DNA of 13,947 nt from JAIVJN01 sp036732565 (GCA_036732565.1 DAINCF010000156.1:1-13947); one strand, 5' to 3'. Positions 1 to 6,707 are shown, numbered from the stretch's first letter. Numbers and translations: made by a program. The notes: generated by a model from the letters alone, not told the origin.

Positions 1-1
1 G

Positions 2-817
2 TCGGTGCCGGCGTCGGTCCCGCCCGCGTTCACGCTGAACGCCGATGGCGGCTTCGACATCGACGGTGGCTTCGGCGTCGGCGCCATCCCCTCGACCGAG
101 CCGGGCGCGCGCCTCATGTGGTACTCGCGCAAGGCGGCCTTCCGCGCCGGAACCAATCAGGCAGGGTCGTGGGACGACGCCAACATCGGCACCCATAGCG
201 TGGCCCTGGGCTTCGGATCGCGAGCCAGCGGCGATCGCAGCACGGCCCTGGGCAACTCCACGATAGCGAGCGGCTTTGCCTCGTTGGCCACTGGCTCCGT
301 CACGACCGCCAGCGGCAACTTCACCACCGCGATGGGCTTCAACGCGTCCACCAACGGCTTCGACGGAGCGTTCGTCTACGGCGACAACTCGGCGGGCACG
401 GTGCTCGCCGCAAGCCAAGCACACCAGTTCAACGTGCGCGCGAGCGGCGGCGTGCGACTCTTCACCAATAGCACCCTGACAGCTGGCGTCACGGTCGCTC
501 CGGGCGGTGGATCGTGGGGCTCGGTCTCCGACGCAAACATGAAAGAGCGCTTCCGGGATCTGGATGGTGACGAGGTGCTGACCAAGCTCGCGAGCCTGCC
601 GGTGCGGGAGTGGAGCTACAAGTCGCAAGACGGGCGCATTCGCCACGCGGGCCCGACCGCGCAGGACTTTCACGCCGCGTTCGGCCTGGGCGAGGATCCG
701 CTGAAGATCACGACGATCGACGCCGACGGCATCGCGCTGCGGGCGATTCAAGCTCTTACCGAACAACTGGCCGCGCTGCGTGAACGGATCGCACAGCTCG
801 AAGCCAGACAGCGCTAG
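2..817 (+). CDS. Surface-fibre protein with YadA-like head repeats and S74 chaperone domain (5' end missing)
   Basis: The frame is open to the left edge of the window, and the next gene carries about 160 extra N-terminal residues before the matching region. This is therefore a 3' fragment of about 271 codons, not a gene starting at the GTG at position 5. Counting from that GTG, residues 60-112 hold YadA/Hep-Hag-type head repeats (SxALG, ASG, STALG, ASG) of about 14 residues. Residues 173-270 form a Peptidase_S74 (intramolecular chaperone of endosialidase) domain with GSVSDANMKERF, WSYK, RHAGPTAQDF and a C-terminal heptad coiled coil (LTEQLAALRERIAQLEA). The catalytic Ser-Lys pair of this family, spaced by five, is present as S175/K180. 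In known members the domain assists folding of a trimer and then cuts itself off. A trimeric, exported beta-prism fibre is inferred. The stop lies 18 nt before the next gene, so the two are probably co-transcribed. Confidence 0.85.
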   Translation, partial: SVPASVPPAFTLNADGGFDIDGGFGVGAIPSTEPGARLMWYSRKAAFRAGTNQAGSWDDANIGTHSVALGFGSRASGDRSTALGNSTIASGFASLATGSVTTASGNFTTAMGFNASTNGFDGAFVYGDNSAGTVLAASQAHQFNVRASGGVRLFTNSTLTAGVTVAPGGGSWGSVSDANMKERFRDLDGDEVLTKLASLPVREWSYKSQDGRIRHAGPTAQDFHAAFGLGEDPLKITTIDADGIALRAIQALTEQLAALRERIAQLEARQR

Positions 818-835
818 CGGCAGGCGGGAGCCACG

Positions 836-2380
836 ATGATCCGCGTGTGTACGTTCGTTCTGATGATCGCGATTGCGCCGCTGGTCGCATCGGCTCAAAC
901 AATCGGCGCGTTTCGCTGGCAGCTGCAACCGTACTGCAATGTCATCACGCTGACCGTCTCGCAGATGGGTGGCGTGTTCGCGCTGGACGGATACGACGAT
1001 CAATGTGGTGCGAGTCAGCGCGCCTCGGTCGCTGGAACGGCGTTCTTCAATCCCGACGGATCGATCGGCTTCGGCCTGGCCATTGTCGTGACTCCGACGG
1101 GTACGCCGCTGCACGTCGACGTGACGGTGAGCCTCGCCACGCTGGGCGGCACGTGGCGGGATAGCACCGGCGCGAGCGGTATGCTCGCGTTCAATCCAGG
1201 GGCAGTCGCCGGTTCACCCCGCCCGGCGCCGATCGGCAGCTTTGCGAGGGGCCTCATCGTCGGTCAGTCGGCGTTCCTTCCCGACGGCAGCTTCGTCGCG
1301 AAGGGGATCGAGGACGTTGGCACCGTTCCGGCCACCGGCGCGGGCGTGCGCGCGATGTGGTTCGCCGGTCGCGGAGCGATTCGCGCCGGAATGGTCGACA
1401 GCGGGCAGTGGGACAACCCTGGTCCGCAAAGCGCGGCGTTCGGGTATAACACCGAGGCCGGGCACTCGTATGGCTTCGCGGTCGGCTATCAAGCTCGCGC
1501 CGAGGAGAAGGCCGCCGTCGCGATGGGCTCCAACACCATCGCGAGCGGGCAGTACAGCACGGCTCTCGGCAACACGACCAGGGCGATGGGAGAATCCAGC
1601 ACGACGTTGGGCTCGGGCACTGCGGCCAGCGGTGTGAGCAGCACGGCGTTGGGCGGAATCACCACCGCGAGCGGGCCATACACCCTTGCCGGCGGCTTCG
1701 GCTCGACAGCGTCGGGCACGACGAGCCTGGCGATCGGCTACTACGCAAACGCGAGTGGCGCGCGCAGCGCTGCCCTCGGGCTGGAGACCACCGCCAGCGG
1801 TACCGCAAGCATCGCCGCGGGCGGCAACGTCACAGCCAGCTCGGACTACAGCGTCGCACTTGGCAGGAACGTGTCGACCTCGACTCGCTCGGGTTCGTTC
1901 ATCTTCGGCGACAACTCCGGCGTCGCCGCTACGGTCCCGACCGCGAACAACCAGTTCGTCGTCCGTGCCACCGGCGGCGTGCGGTTCCTCACGTCGACCA
2001 ATCTCGTGAACGGCTGTGAAGTGGCGGCGACGACTGGGAACTTCGTCTGCACGGGTACGATCACGTCGACCTCGGATCGCGCCCGCAAGCGCGACATCGC
2101 GCCGCTCGACGGTGAGGAAGTCCTTGGGCGCATGAGAGACGTGCCGGTGACGACGTGGAGCTTCATCCATGAGCCCGGCGTGCGGCACGCGGGTCCCATG
2201 GCGCAGGATTTTCGCGCTGCGTTCGGGCTCGGCGAGAACGAGGTGACCATCAGCTACGTCGACATCAACGGCATCAACATGCGCGCGATCCAGGCGCTCG
2301 AACAGAGGACCCGCGACCTGTTGGATGAAGTCACCGCCTTGCGCGCGCGTCTCGCCCGACTCGAAGCCCGCACGCCGTAG
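836..2380 (+). CDS. Exported surface-fibre protein with YadA-like head repeats and S74 chaperone domain
   Basis: 514 residues. The ATG at 836 has GGGAG (826-830) five bases upstream and opens a good signal peptide (MIRVCTFVLMIAIAPLVASA, cut before Q21). Residues 22-135 are an unassigned beta-rich N-terminal domain with C34 and C57, a possible disulfide. Residues 136-195 match the N-terminal part of the upstream paralogue. Residues 198-345 carry about ten head repeats (ALGxxTxASG, about 14-residue spacing) like YadA/Hep_Hag adhesin heads. Residues 353-410 repeat the 'FIFGDNS ... QFVVRATGGVRF' segment of the paralogue. Residues 411-514 are a Peptidase_S74 domain: STSDRARKRDIAPLDG with the S413/K418 dyad, RHAGPMAQDFRAAFGLGE, then a C-terminal coiled coil. 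The likely product is a trimeric secreted or surface fibre that self-releases its chaperone. S74 domains are best known from phage tail spikes, but no phage genes lie nearby and the signal peptide argues for a cellular role. Confidence 0.88.
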   Translation: MIRVCTFVLMIAIAPLVASAQTIGAFRWQLQPYCNVITLTVSQMGGVFALDGYDDQCGASQRASVAGTAFFNPDGSIGFGLAIVVTPTGTPLHVDVTVSLATLGGTWRDSTGASGMLAFNPGAVAGSPRPAPIGSFARGLIVGQSAFLPDGSFVAKGIEDVGTVPATGAGVRAMWFAGRGAIRAGMVDSGQWDNPGPQSAAFGYNTEAGHSYGFAVGYQARAEEKAAVAMGSNTIASGQYSTALGNTTRAMGESSTTLGSGTAASGVSSTALGGITTASGPYTLAGGFGSTASGTTSLAIGYYANASGARSAALGLETTASGTASIAAGGNVTASSDYSVALGRNVSTSTRSGSFIFGDNSGVAATVPTANNQFVVRATGGVRFLTSTNLVNGCEVAATTGNFVCTGTITSTSDRARKRDIAPLDGEEVLGRMRDVPVTTWSFIHEPGVRHAGPMAQDFRAAFGLGENEVTISYVDINGINMRAIQALEQRTRDLLDEVTALRARLARLEARTP

Positions 2381-2402
2381 CAGGTGACGATTCTCGAATA
2401 GA

Positions 2403-2457
2403 CGTGGGGGCCGGCTTTGGCCGGCCCTCGAAGGTCCGCCTAAAGGCGGACCCCACG
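2403..2457. repeat. Composite REP/BIME-like element (two palindromes)
   Basis: Hairpin 1 has arms 2408-2415 and 2420-2427 (GGGCCGGC/GCCGGCCC) preceded by GTGG. Hairpin 2 has arms 2433-2440 and 2445-2452 (GGTCCGCC/GGCGGACC) followed by CCAC. The two GTGG feet therefore face outward and the outer ends CGTGGGG/CCCCACG also pair. Two REP-like units in opposite orientation is the classical BIME arrangement. It lies just after the stop of the S74 gene, between convergent genes, and could act as a transcription end or 3' stabiliser; there is no T-tract. Confidence 0.75.
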
Positions 2458-2495
2458 CCCTACCAAACTCTGGCGAGAACGTGTTCTCAAATGAA

Positions 2496-2525
2496 CGTGG
2501 GGTCCGCCTTTAGGCGAACCCCACG
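2496..2525. repeat. REP-like palindrome, GTCCGCC type
   Basis: Arms 2496-2508 and 2513-2525 (CGTGGGGTCCGCC, loop TTTA) pair over 13 bp with one mismatch (C2504 against A2517). Both feet read GTGG/CCAC. It is 23 bp from the 3' end of the DUF4394 gene on the opposite strand. A smaller inverted repeat, GAGAAC-GT-GTTCTC, lies at 2475-2488 between this element and the preceding composite one. Confidence 0.75.
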
Positions 2526-2548
2526 CAGGATTTTCTGTAAGAGCGCGT

Positions 2549-3712
2549 TTACTGTTCGGTCACCGCCAGCACCGTCCATGTCACCGAGCGGCGAAGCAGA
2601 CTGCCGTCGCTGAGCACGAGCGCGATGTCGAGCACGTGCGCGCCCGGGCCGATGACGGGGCCCCCGAGATTCGCGCATCGCAAGGTGATGAGCCCGGACG
2701 CACCCGTGCCAGGCACGATGCACGACCCGAGCGCCGCGCCGACGTTGACGCCGTCGAACGTCACCGTCCCGCTGGTGACCGTTCGACCGATCAGGTTGAA
2801 CAACAGCACGAGATCGAAGGCCTGCCTGGAGCTGTAGGTTCCCGTGCCCGGTGAAATCGTGAACGACGGATCCACGACGGCAAGGCTGCCGATGTCCTGC
2901 GCACCGTTGCCGATCGCGCCCACGAGCGTCGCCGCGCCGCTCGTGGTGTTGATGGTGTACAGCCCGGCGGAGCCGCCACTCGGCCGCATCGCGGCCAGCA
3001 TCACGCCGTCGGTCGTCACCTCCAACGCAGTCGGCGAGCCGGCGTTCAACGTGATGCCCAGCGGCCCGCTGACGGCGGTGATGACGCCGCCGTTCGGTCC
3101 TGGCGGGGTGGCGCCGTTCAGGCCGCCCTGGAACGAGAGCGAGTTCGTGGCACGGTTGATCGCGAACAGGGTGGTTTGCGTCGCGCCGCCGAACTGGCGA
3201 TCGTACGCAGACGAGTCGACGACGGCCCCAGGCGTGAGGTTCGTGTCGTCGCCAGCCAGCGCCCCATTGTTCGGGTTCAGTCGTAGGTTCTCCCCCGCCT
3301 CGTTCACGAGACGAACGCGATCGGGGACGGGGTTGAAGCTCATGCCCCACTGCGTGCCCGGAGTGGGCACTGCGATCAGCGGCGCGAATGGCGTGGCCAC
3401 GCCGGTGGCCAAGTCGATCGTGTACAGGCGCACCTGGGCGCCTGCCGCATCGGTGGCGATGGCGAACAGCTGGCCCGTGGCAGGACGAAAGTCGATCCCT
3501 CGCAAGGTCTCACCGCTGGCCACCCCTGTGATCGCCAACACCTGATCGAGCGTCCCGGGCGTCGCGCTGGTGAACCGTACGAGCGTGTTGGCGCCCTGGA
3601 CGAGACCCCAGAGCGTCTGCGTCTGCGCGTCTGCTCGCGTCGCCGCGGTCATGAGCGTCAGCAGGCACAGGCACCATCCGACCATCGTAGACATCCTTGA
3701 GCGTTGCATCAT
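2549..3712 (-). CDS. Exported DUF4394 domain protein
   Basis: 387 residues from the double ATG at 3712/3709. GGAG (3720-3717 on the minus strand) sits 4 or 7 bases upstream, so either ATG may be used; the longer frame up to 3838 would run through the promoter and ribosome site of the divergent gene. A signal peptide follows (SRMSTMVGWCLCLLTLMTAA ... ADA, cut near residue 29/30). Residues 34-281 match the DUF4394 family: GLVQGANTLVRF, LRGIDFRPATGQLFAI, then MSFNPVPDRVRLVNEAG and ENLRLNPNNG, with repeated beta-strand/YTI patterns that suggest a beta-propeller-like fold. Residues 283-387 look like an Ig-like beta-sandwich (FTISPGTGTYSSRQAFDLVL) with C331 and C346, a possible disulfide. The family has no established function; an extracytoplasmic binding or structural role is inferred. 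It is divergent from the phosphatase-like gene. Confidence 0.85.
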   Translation of the reverse strand: MMQRSRMSTMVGWCLCLLTLMTAATRADAQTQTLWGLVQGANTLVRFTSATPGTLDQVLAITGVASGETLRGIDFRPATGQLFAIATDAAGAQVRLYTIDLATGVATPFAPLIAVPTPGTQWGMSFNPVPDRVRLVNEAGENLRLNPNNGALAGDDTNLTPGAVVDSSAYDRQFGGATQTTLFAINRATNSLSFQGGLNGATPPGPNGGVITAVSGPLGITLNAGSPTALEVTTDGVMLAAMRPSGGSAGLYTINTTSGAATLVGAIGNGAQDIGSLAVVDPSFTISPGTGTYSSRQAFDLVLLFNLIGRTVTSGTVTFDGVNVGAALGSCIVPGTGASGLITLRCANLGGPVIGPGAHVLDIALVLSDGSLLRRSVTWTVLAVTEQ

Positions 3713-3790
3713 CTCTCTCCGTTCAAACGTTGTGTTCGCAGGACTCCCATCCCGCATCGACCCGACAGAACCCCGCCCGACGCGTGGAAA

Positions 3791-3820
3791 TTCCCAGCCG
3801 TGCCTCGGGTCACGTATGAT
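3791..3820 (+). promoter_or_regulatory. Candidate sigma70-type promoter for the phosphatase-like gene
   Basis: TTCCCA (3791-3796, 4/6 to consensus) and TATGAT (3815-3820, 5/6) are separated by 18 bp. Transcription would begin near 3827, giving a very short leader that starts about at GGAGG (3827-3831). This also argues against the in-frame ATG at 3816, which lies inside the -10 box. Predicted from sequence only. Confidence 0.4.
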
Positions 3821-3836
3821 CGCTCCGGAGGGCCGC

Positions 3837-4364
3837 ATGCGCAGTATTTATGTGCTTGGATTGGTTGGGCTGGCGATGGCGACCGTGATGGCGCAAGAGA
3901 AGCAGGAGCGGGCCGGCATCACGAATTTCACGAAAGTGGATGCCGTGGTCGCGTGCGGTGGCGCCACCGACGTGTCCGCGCTCGACGCGCTCAAGCAAGA
4001 TGGCTTCAAGACCATCATCAACCTGCGCCTCCCGACCGAGCAGGGCGCGAACATCGACGAGAACCGCTCGAAGGCCGAGGGGATCGGGCTCAAGTACGTG
4101 CACATTCCGTTCAGCGGTAGCGCGCCCGATCCGAAGGCCGTCGATCAGTTCCTCGCCGCCGTCGCCGACAAGACCAATCAACCCGTGTACATCCATTGCG
4201 CGGCGGCGGGTCGCGTCGCGGCGATGTGGATGGTCAAGCGCGTGTTGCAGGATGGATGGCCCGTCGACAAGGCCGCGGACGAAGCGCGTCTGATCGGCCC
4301 TCCGAACAAGGTGCTCGAGCAGTTCGCGCGCGACTACATCGCCTCGCACAAGTCCGGGCGCTGA
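3837..4364 (+). CDS. Exported DUF442/tyrosine-phosphatase-like protein
   Basis: 175 residues. The ATG at 3837 is chosen because GGAGG (3827-3831) sits five bases upstream and it opens a signal peptide (SIYVLGLVGLAMATVMAQ); the frame is open further upstream but without a signal sequence. The fold follows the DUF442 / beta-lactamase-hydrolase-like phosphatase pattern: NFTKVDAVVACGGATDVSAL (29-48), LKQDGFKTIINLR (52-64), YVHIPFSGSAPDP (87-99), then the P-loop VYIHCAAAGRVAAMWMVKRV (117-136). The nucleophile would be C121 and the phosphate-binding arginine R126. Spacing is C-x4-R, one residue shorter than the classical C-x5-R phosphatase loop, as I recall for DUF442-type proteins (CRSGTR). An acidic partner could be D98, unproven. 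A periplasmic phosphatase or rhodanese-like role is possible; the substrate is unknown. Confidence 0.8.
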   Translation: MRSIYVLGLVGLAMATVMAQEKQERAGITNFTKVDAVVACGGATDVSALDALKQDGFKTIINLRLPTEQGANIDENRSKAEGIGLKYVHIPFSGSAPDPKAVDQFLAAVADKTNQPVYIHCAAAGRVAAMWMVKRVLQDGWPVDKAADEARLIGPPNKVLEQFARDYIASHKSGR

Positions 4365-4373
4365 CTCCGTTGT

Positions 4374-4433
4374 TCGTGGGGTCCGCTTCGTACGTGGGTC
4401 CCTTCGTACGTGGGGTCCGCCTTTAGGCGGACC
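4374..4433. repeat. REP-like element with stuttered 5' half
   Basis: The complete hairpin is GGTCCGCC (4414-4421), loop TTTA, GGCGGACC (4426-4433). Before it the left half occurs three times: GTGGGGTCCGC at 4376-4386, TTCGTACGTGGGTCC at 4387-4401 and TTCGTACGTGGGGTCC at 4403-4418, giving direct repeats with a 16-bp offset. Each copy contains GTGG. It begins ten bases after the stop of the phosphatase-like gene. Confidence 0.7.
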
Positions 4434-4688
4434 AAATCGGGCACGAAATACCCTCGCGATCGTTATGTCCTTCGGGTTTGTCCGTTTTTTGAATCACCCA
4501 TTCCGAAAACCGGATCACCAGCCGGACCATAAACGCACACCTCGCGCGACGATCTGCGCCTAAGTTCTAATTCCATAAGATTTAGCGACGCCACCGCCCT
4601 TCTGGTATGCGGGTTGCTGTGGAGCACGAAGGCGCGCGGGCACATCTCGAGCCCGCGACGCGTTTCGATACACAGAAGGGAGTACTTC
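4434..4688. other. Intergenic stretch, no gene seen
   Basis: This 255-bp stretch before the beta-barrel gene is visibly richer in A and T than its surroundings (for example TTTTTTGAATC at 4485-4495 and TAAGTTCTAATTCCATAAGAT at 4561-4581). I see no convincing reading frame, RNA gene or clear -35/-10 pair. TAAGAT at 4576-4581 is a possible -10 box but lacks a recognisable -35. The promoter of the beta-barrel gene should lie here. Confidence 0.4.
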
Positions 4689-5273
4689 ATGCGTACCCGC
4701 AGTCTCGTCGTTGTCGCCCTGGCGGCCGTGCTGTTCGCCGTCCCGGCGTCGGCGCGGGCCGATACATTCCTCACGCCCTACATCGGGTCCACGTTCGCCG
4801 CCAAATCGGGAAACGTCGAGCCGGGCAGCAAGTTCGTCTACGGCGCCGACGTGATGTGGCTCGGCACGTCCGGTCTCGGCTTCGAGGTCGACTTCGCGTA
4901 TCACCCGAAGTTCTTCTCGGCCGACGATGACGAGACGCTCTTCGACTTGGATGCTGACGGCAACGTTCTCACCTTGATGGGGAACGTGGTGTTTGGCTAC
5001 AAGGGGGGCGGCATTCAACCCTACGTTACCGGTGGACTCGGGCTGATGCGCACGGACATCTCGAGCGCGGGCGACTTCTTCGATGAGGTCAACGACTCGG
5101 CCTTTGGCCTCAACCTCGGAGGCGGACTTCGGTTCGGCGGACCGAAGGTCGGCGTGCGCGGCGACCTGCGCTACTTCCGTCAGTTGTCAGACGTGAACTT
5201 CGGGGATGTCGACATCGACCTCGGAAGCTTCCAGTACTGGCGCGGCACGGTCGGCGTGTCGATTGGGTTCTAA
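4689..5273 (+). CDS. Small outer-membrane beta-barrel protein
   Basis: 194 residues. The ATG at 4689 has GGGAG (4678-4682) six bases upstream and opens a clear signal peptide (LVVVALAAVLFAVPASARA, cut before D25); the in-frame ATG at 4614 would give a non-signal extension. The mature part alternates hydrophobic and polar residues as amphipathic strands (FLTPYIGSTFAAKS, FVYGADVMWLG, LGFEVDFAYHPKFF, GGIQPYVTGGLGLMRTDI, FGLNLGGGLRFGG, VGVRGDLRYFRQL, YWRGTVGVSIGF). It ends in phenylalanine, the usual C-terminal signal for outer-membrane insertion. It resembles the OMP_b-brl / OmpW-Opa-like group, about eight strands. Its function is unknown; a structural or small-molecule channel role is possible. 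Its 3' neighbour metK has its own promoter, so the two are probably separate transcripts. Confidence 0.85.
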   Translation: MRTRSLVVVALAAVLFAVPASARADTFLTPYIGSTFAAKSGNVEPGSKFVYGADVMWLGTSGLGFEVDFAYHPKFFSADDDETLFDLDADGNVLTLMGNVVFGYKGGGIQPYVTGGLGLMRTDISSAGDFFDEVNDSAFGLNLGGGLRFGGPKVGVRGDLRYFRQLSDVNFGDVDIDLGSFQYWRGTVGVSIGF

Positions 5274-5307
5274 AAGGTTGCTGAACTACTGACCACGCCC
5301 CCGGCCT

Positions 5308-5362
5308 GGGGCTTGGGACCTGAGGCTCGAAACTGCGCCGCGAGCCTTGAGCCTGAAGCCCC
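5308..5362. repeat. Imperfect inverted repeat downstream of the beta-barrel gene
   Basis: Two 22-bp arms (5308-5329 and 5341-5362), separated by 11 bp, match at both ends (GGGGCTT ... AGGCTCG against CGAGCCT ... AAGCCCC) with a mismatched middle. The GAGCCT/AAGCC wording is the same as in the octamer array at 7433-7496. It starts 35 bp after the stop codon and could terminate transcription, though no T-run follows. Confidence 0.5.
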
Positions 5363-5386
5363 ATGCCGGCGTGCGCCCGGGGTCGT

Positions 5387-5416
5387 TTGACACCACCCCC
5401 CTCCGAAGGCCATACT
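5387..5416 (+). promoter_or_regulatory. Candidate metK promoter
   Basis: A perfect -35 box TTGACA (5387-5392) and a -10 box CATACT (5411-5416, 4/6) are separated by 18 bp. Transcription would start near 5423, giving a leader of about 150 nt that contains the whole predicted riboswitch and terminator. The position agrees with the start of the first RNA stem at 5430. Confidence 0.6.
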
Positions 5417-5429
5417 TTCTAGTCGTCTT

Positions 5430-5511
5430 GCGCGGCGATTTCCCGACTTGATGGGCCGCGCCACGCCAGTCCCGCGAGGGGCTGGTGCTGATCTCTATCT
5501 AAGTCGCGAGC
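5430..5511 (+). promoter_or_regulatory. SAM-II-like riboswitch candidate with inserted hairpin, metK leader
   Basis: P1 is a perfect 7-bp stem, 5430-5436 with 5455-5461 (GCGCGGC/GCCGCGC). Its loop starts directly with GAUUU (5437-5441) and continues CCGACUUG (5443-5450); SAM-II RNAs begin their loop with GAUUU and the crystallised one continues with CCGUAUUG. The pseudoknot strand is AUCUAAGUCG (5497-5506): G5450-C5499, A5451-U5498 and U5452-A5497 pair on one side of the UAA, and CGACUU (5444-5449) can pair with AAGUCG (5501-5506). A 10-bp hairpin with a GCGA tetraloop (5464-5487) is inserted where SAM-II has a short loop. GUCGCG (5503-5508) can instead pair with CGCGAC (5517-5522), an antiterminator. 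Ligand binding would hold 5503-5506 in the pseudoknot and favour termination. The ligand is inferred from the gene and the resemblance, which I aligned by eye from memory. Confidence 0.6.
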
Positions 5512-5544
5512 AAGCCCGCGACCGAGAGTCGGCGGGCTTTTTTT
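5512..5544 (+). terminator. Intrinsic terminator (attenuator) before metK
   Basis: Arms AAGCCCGC (5512-5519) and GCGGGCTT (5532-5539) pair perfectly, with an inner GAC/GTC extension, and run into seven consecutive T (5538-5544). The left arm overlaps the right arm of the GTCGCG/CGCGAC antiterminator (5503-5508 with 5517-5522), so the two hairpins exclude each other. It lies 27 bp before the metK start, hence regulation by early termination rather than the end of an upstream gene. Confidence 0.85.
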
Positions 5545-5571
5545 GTTTGCGCCTGCGGCGCAGGGAGCTAT

Positions 5572-6702
5572 ATGTCGCAGTTCACGTTCACGTCCGAGTC
5601 GGTTTCCGAGGGCCACCCCGACAAGGTGTGCGATTACATCTCCGACTCGATCCTCGATGCCTGCTTCGAGCAGGATCCGCGCAGCCGCGTCGCGTGCGAG
5701 ACGCTGGTCAAGAGCGACACGGTGGTCATCGCCGGCGAGATCACGACCAACGCCACGTTCGACTACGAGACCGTCGTGCGGCAAGCGGTCAAGGAGATCG
5801 GGTACACGGACGGGAGCGAGCCGTTCTGCGATTCGACGCTCAAGCTGATCTCTCTGATCACGAAGCAGTCGAACGAGATCAGTCAGGGCGTCACCGAGGC
5901 GACGAGCCAGAGCGGCGATCAGGGTGCGGGCGATCAAGGCATCATGTTCGGGTACGCGACGGACGAGTCCGAAGAGATGATGCCGTTGCCGATCCTGCTC
6001 GCGCACAAACTGACGCGCGGCCTCGCCGACGATCGCAAAGCCGGCAAGGTCAACTTTCTGCGCCCCGACAGCAAATCGCAGGTCTCGGTCGTCTACGAGA
6101 AAGGCGAGCCGAAGATCGTGAGTGCCGTCGTCGTGTCCACGCAGCACACCCCGGACGCCGATCAGAGGCGCATCACCGACTACGTGCGCGAGGATCTTGG
6201 TCCGCGTGTTCTCGGCGACTGGTGGCGCAAGGACGTGACGTTGTTCGTGAACCCGACCGGCAGCTTCGTGCATGGCGGCCCCTCGGCCGACGCCGGCGTC
6301 ACGGGCCGCAAGATCATCGTCGACAGCTACGGCGGCTGGGGCCGTCACGGTGGCGGCGCGTTCAGCGGCAAGGATCCGTCGAAGGTGGACCGGAGCTCGG
6401 CCTACTTCTGCCGCTACGTCGCGCGCCAGGTCGTTTCGGCTGGCTTCGCAAAGCGAGCCGAGATTCAAGTGGGCTACGCCATCGGTATGGCGAAGCCGGT
6501 GTCCGTGAAGGTCGACACCTTCGGCACCGGCGACGAACACGCGGCCGAGAAGTTCGTGTTCGACACGTTCGACTTCCGCCCTCGCGCCATCTGTGCGACG
6601 CTCGATCTGCTCCGCCCCATCTACCGTTCCACGACCAACTACGGACACTTCGGCCGCACGGGTCTCCCCTGGGAGACGCCAGTGGCAGTGGCTGCGAAAT
6701 AA
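5572..6702 (+). CDS. metK: S-adenosylmethionine synthetase (methionine adenosyltransferase)
   Basis: 376 residues, normal length for bacterial MetK. It makes S-adenosylmethionine from methionine and ATP in the cytoplasm. Seen in the sequence: SEGHPDK with H15 and K18 (ATP site), GAGDQGIMFGYA (118-129, signature 1), NPTGSFVHGGPSADAGVTGR (227-246), GGGAFSGKD (260-268, phosphate-loop signature 2), and the final Y-GHFGR (357-362). The start has GGGAG (5563-5567) four bases upstream, immediately after a small hairpin GCGCC-TGC-GGCGC (5549-5561) that may influence ribosome access. The gene is alone on its transcript, preceded by a SAM-II-like leader and terminator, which fits end-product feedback. 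Confidence 0.97.
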   Translation: MSQFTFTSESVSEGHPDKVCDYISDSILDACFEQDPRSRVACETLVKSDTVVIAGEITTNATFDYETVVRQAVKEIGYTDGSEPFCDSTLKLISLITKQSNEISQGVTEATSQSGDQGAGDQGIMFGYATDESEEMMPLPILLAHKLTRGLADDRKAGKVNFLRPDSKSQVSVVYEKGEPKIVSAVVVSTQHTPDADQRRITDYVREDLGPRVLGDWWRKDVTLFVNPTGSFVHGGPSADAGVTGRKIIVDSYGGWGRHGGGAFSGKDPSKVDRSSAYFCRYVARQVVSAGFAKRAEIQVGYAIGMAKPVSVKVDTFGTGDEHAAEKFVFDTFDFRPRAICATLDLLRPIYRSTTNYGHFGRTGLPWETPVAVAAK

Positions 6703-6707
6703 GATTC

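Noticed and set aside
1214..2188. 324-codon minus-strand frame opposite the S74 protein
   Set aside because: Arg/Ala/Gly-rich shadow without motifs; the plus strand carries head repeats and an S74 domain.
3570..3836. 89-residue N-terminal extension of the phosphatase-like protein
   Set aside because: It overlaps the 5' end of the divergent DUF4394 gene and the candidate promoter, and would hide the signal peptide.
4463..4774. Minus-strand frame across the gap before the beta-barrel gene
   Set aside because: No domain, no ribosome site, and it overlaps the signal peptide of the beta-barrel gene in antisense.
5451..5511. Leader peptide attenuator before metK
   Set aside because: The ATG frame at 5451 has no downstream methionine codons, no ribosome site and no stop before the terminator; RNA structure explains the switch better.
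5423..5571. SAM-I, SAM-IV or SAH riboswitch
   Set aside because: I see no four-way junction, kink-turn or the conserved sequences of those classes; the pseudoknot fits SAM-II better.
5419..6648. 409-codon minus-strand frame opposite metK, and a 483-codon plus-strand frame from 5448
   Set aside because: Both are out-of-frame shadows of metK, with no domain and Arg-rich composition.
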